Below are positions 14,019 to 14,167 of a stretch of 14,167 bases of DNA, piece after piece (the first letter of the stretch is position 1; each line of letters begins with the position of its first letter). Source of the DNA: Sulfitobacter sp. (GTDB lineage: Bacteria > Pseudomonadota > Alphaproteobacteria > Rhodobacterales > Rhodobacteraceae); contig JAGXHD010000101.1 of NCBI GenBank assembly GCA_024636395.1, positions 1-14,167 on the forward strand, read 5' to 3'. A program made the translations under genes and the position numbers. A model generated the notes under the pieces. That model saw only the letters and a list, made by a program, of their open reading frames with translations. It had not been told where the DNA came from and did not search any database.

Positions 14019-14167
14019 GCAGTTTCAGATTGGTGAACCTCGGGTTGCCCAAAACCGGCACGACAACCCTGGCGCGCGCGCTCAAGCTTGCGGGCTTTCG
14101 CGTGGCCGATTACAGGATTCGGCCCCGCCAAACCGAAAACCCTGCGCTAAAGGATGCTTTCGTCGCG
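14015..14167 (+). CDS. Sulfotransferase family protein (partial, C-terminus off the window)
   Basis: Transfers sulfate from PAPS to an acceptor. Only 51 codons are visible, but they include the 5'-phosphosulfate-binding loop typical of the family, LGLPKTGTTTLARAL, at about residues 9-23. The start is a TTG at 14015 in a TTGA overlap with the glycosyltransferase stop. GGAGGAG at 14003-14009 lies five bases before it, which decides the start against the GTG at 14033. The tight overlap implies coupled translation with the glycosyltransferase. The frame runs open to the window edge; length, domain completeness and acceptor cannot be judged. Confidence 0.8.
   Translation, partial: MSSFRLVNLGLPKTGTTTLARALKLAGFRVADYRIRPRQTENPALKDAFVA

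Overview
The window looks like a chromosomal stretch from an alphaproteobacterium of the Rhodobacterales (Roseobacter group or a relative). The reasons are the GC-rich codon use with strong third-position bias, a holin/endolysin pair of the type that releases gene transfer agents (GTA) in this order, the long single-chain indolepyruvate:ferredoxin oxidoreductase typical of alphaproteobacteria, and a short-form PurL. The genus cannot be told from the sequence alone. No insertion sequence, tRNA, rRNA or CRISPR array was seen.

Left part, all on the minus strand (transcribed right to left): a large 2-oxoacid:ferredoxin oxidoreductase (6874-3476), then a tight murI-argC-ccmE series (3373-1030) linking peptidoglycan precursor supply, arginine biosynthesis and cytochrome c haem delivery, then an endolysin (956-345) overlapping a holin that runs off the left edge. 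The lysis pair has its own 73-bp upstream region, which holds a CtrA-like half-site and a hairpin that covers the endolysin ribosome binding site.

Middle: a LysR-type regulator (7055-7951) is divergent from the oxidoreductase. Their shared 180-bp intergenic region holds two perfect dyads, each with a T-N11-A core, so the regulator probably controls the oxidoreductase and itself. Next is a 305-bp gene-free stretch with a likely small RNA (stem-loop, exposed CCTCCC, strong Rho-independent terminator ending at 8143) and a 13-bp palindrome, followed by purL (8257-10416) for de novo purine synthesis.

Right part: convergent with purL is a MoxR AAA+ ATPase plus CoxE-like von Willebrand A protein pair (12720-10486), probably a chaperone/metal-insertion module, with no recognisable client next to it. 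Divergent from it is a glycosyltransferase-2-like gene (12966-14018), possibly preceded by an 18-codon leader ORF. The glycosyltransferase overlaps by 4 bp a sulfotransferase that runs off the right edge; the two probably act together on a surface glycan or similar acceptor.

No wholly new system is evident. The least explained signals are the candidate small RNA upstream of purL, the control region and EF-hand-like loop of the lysis cassette, and the leader ORF before the glycosyltransferase.
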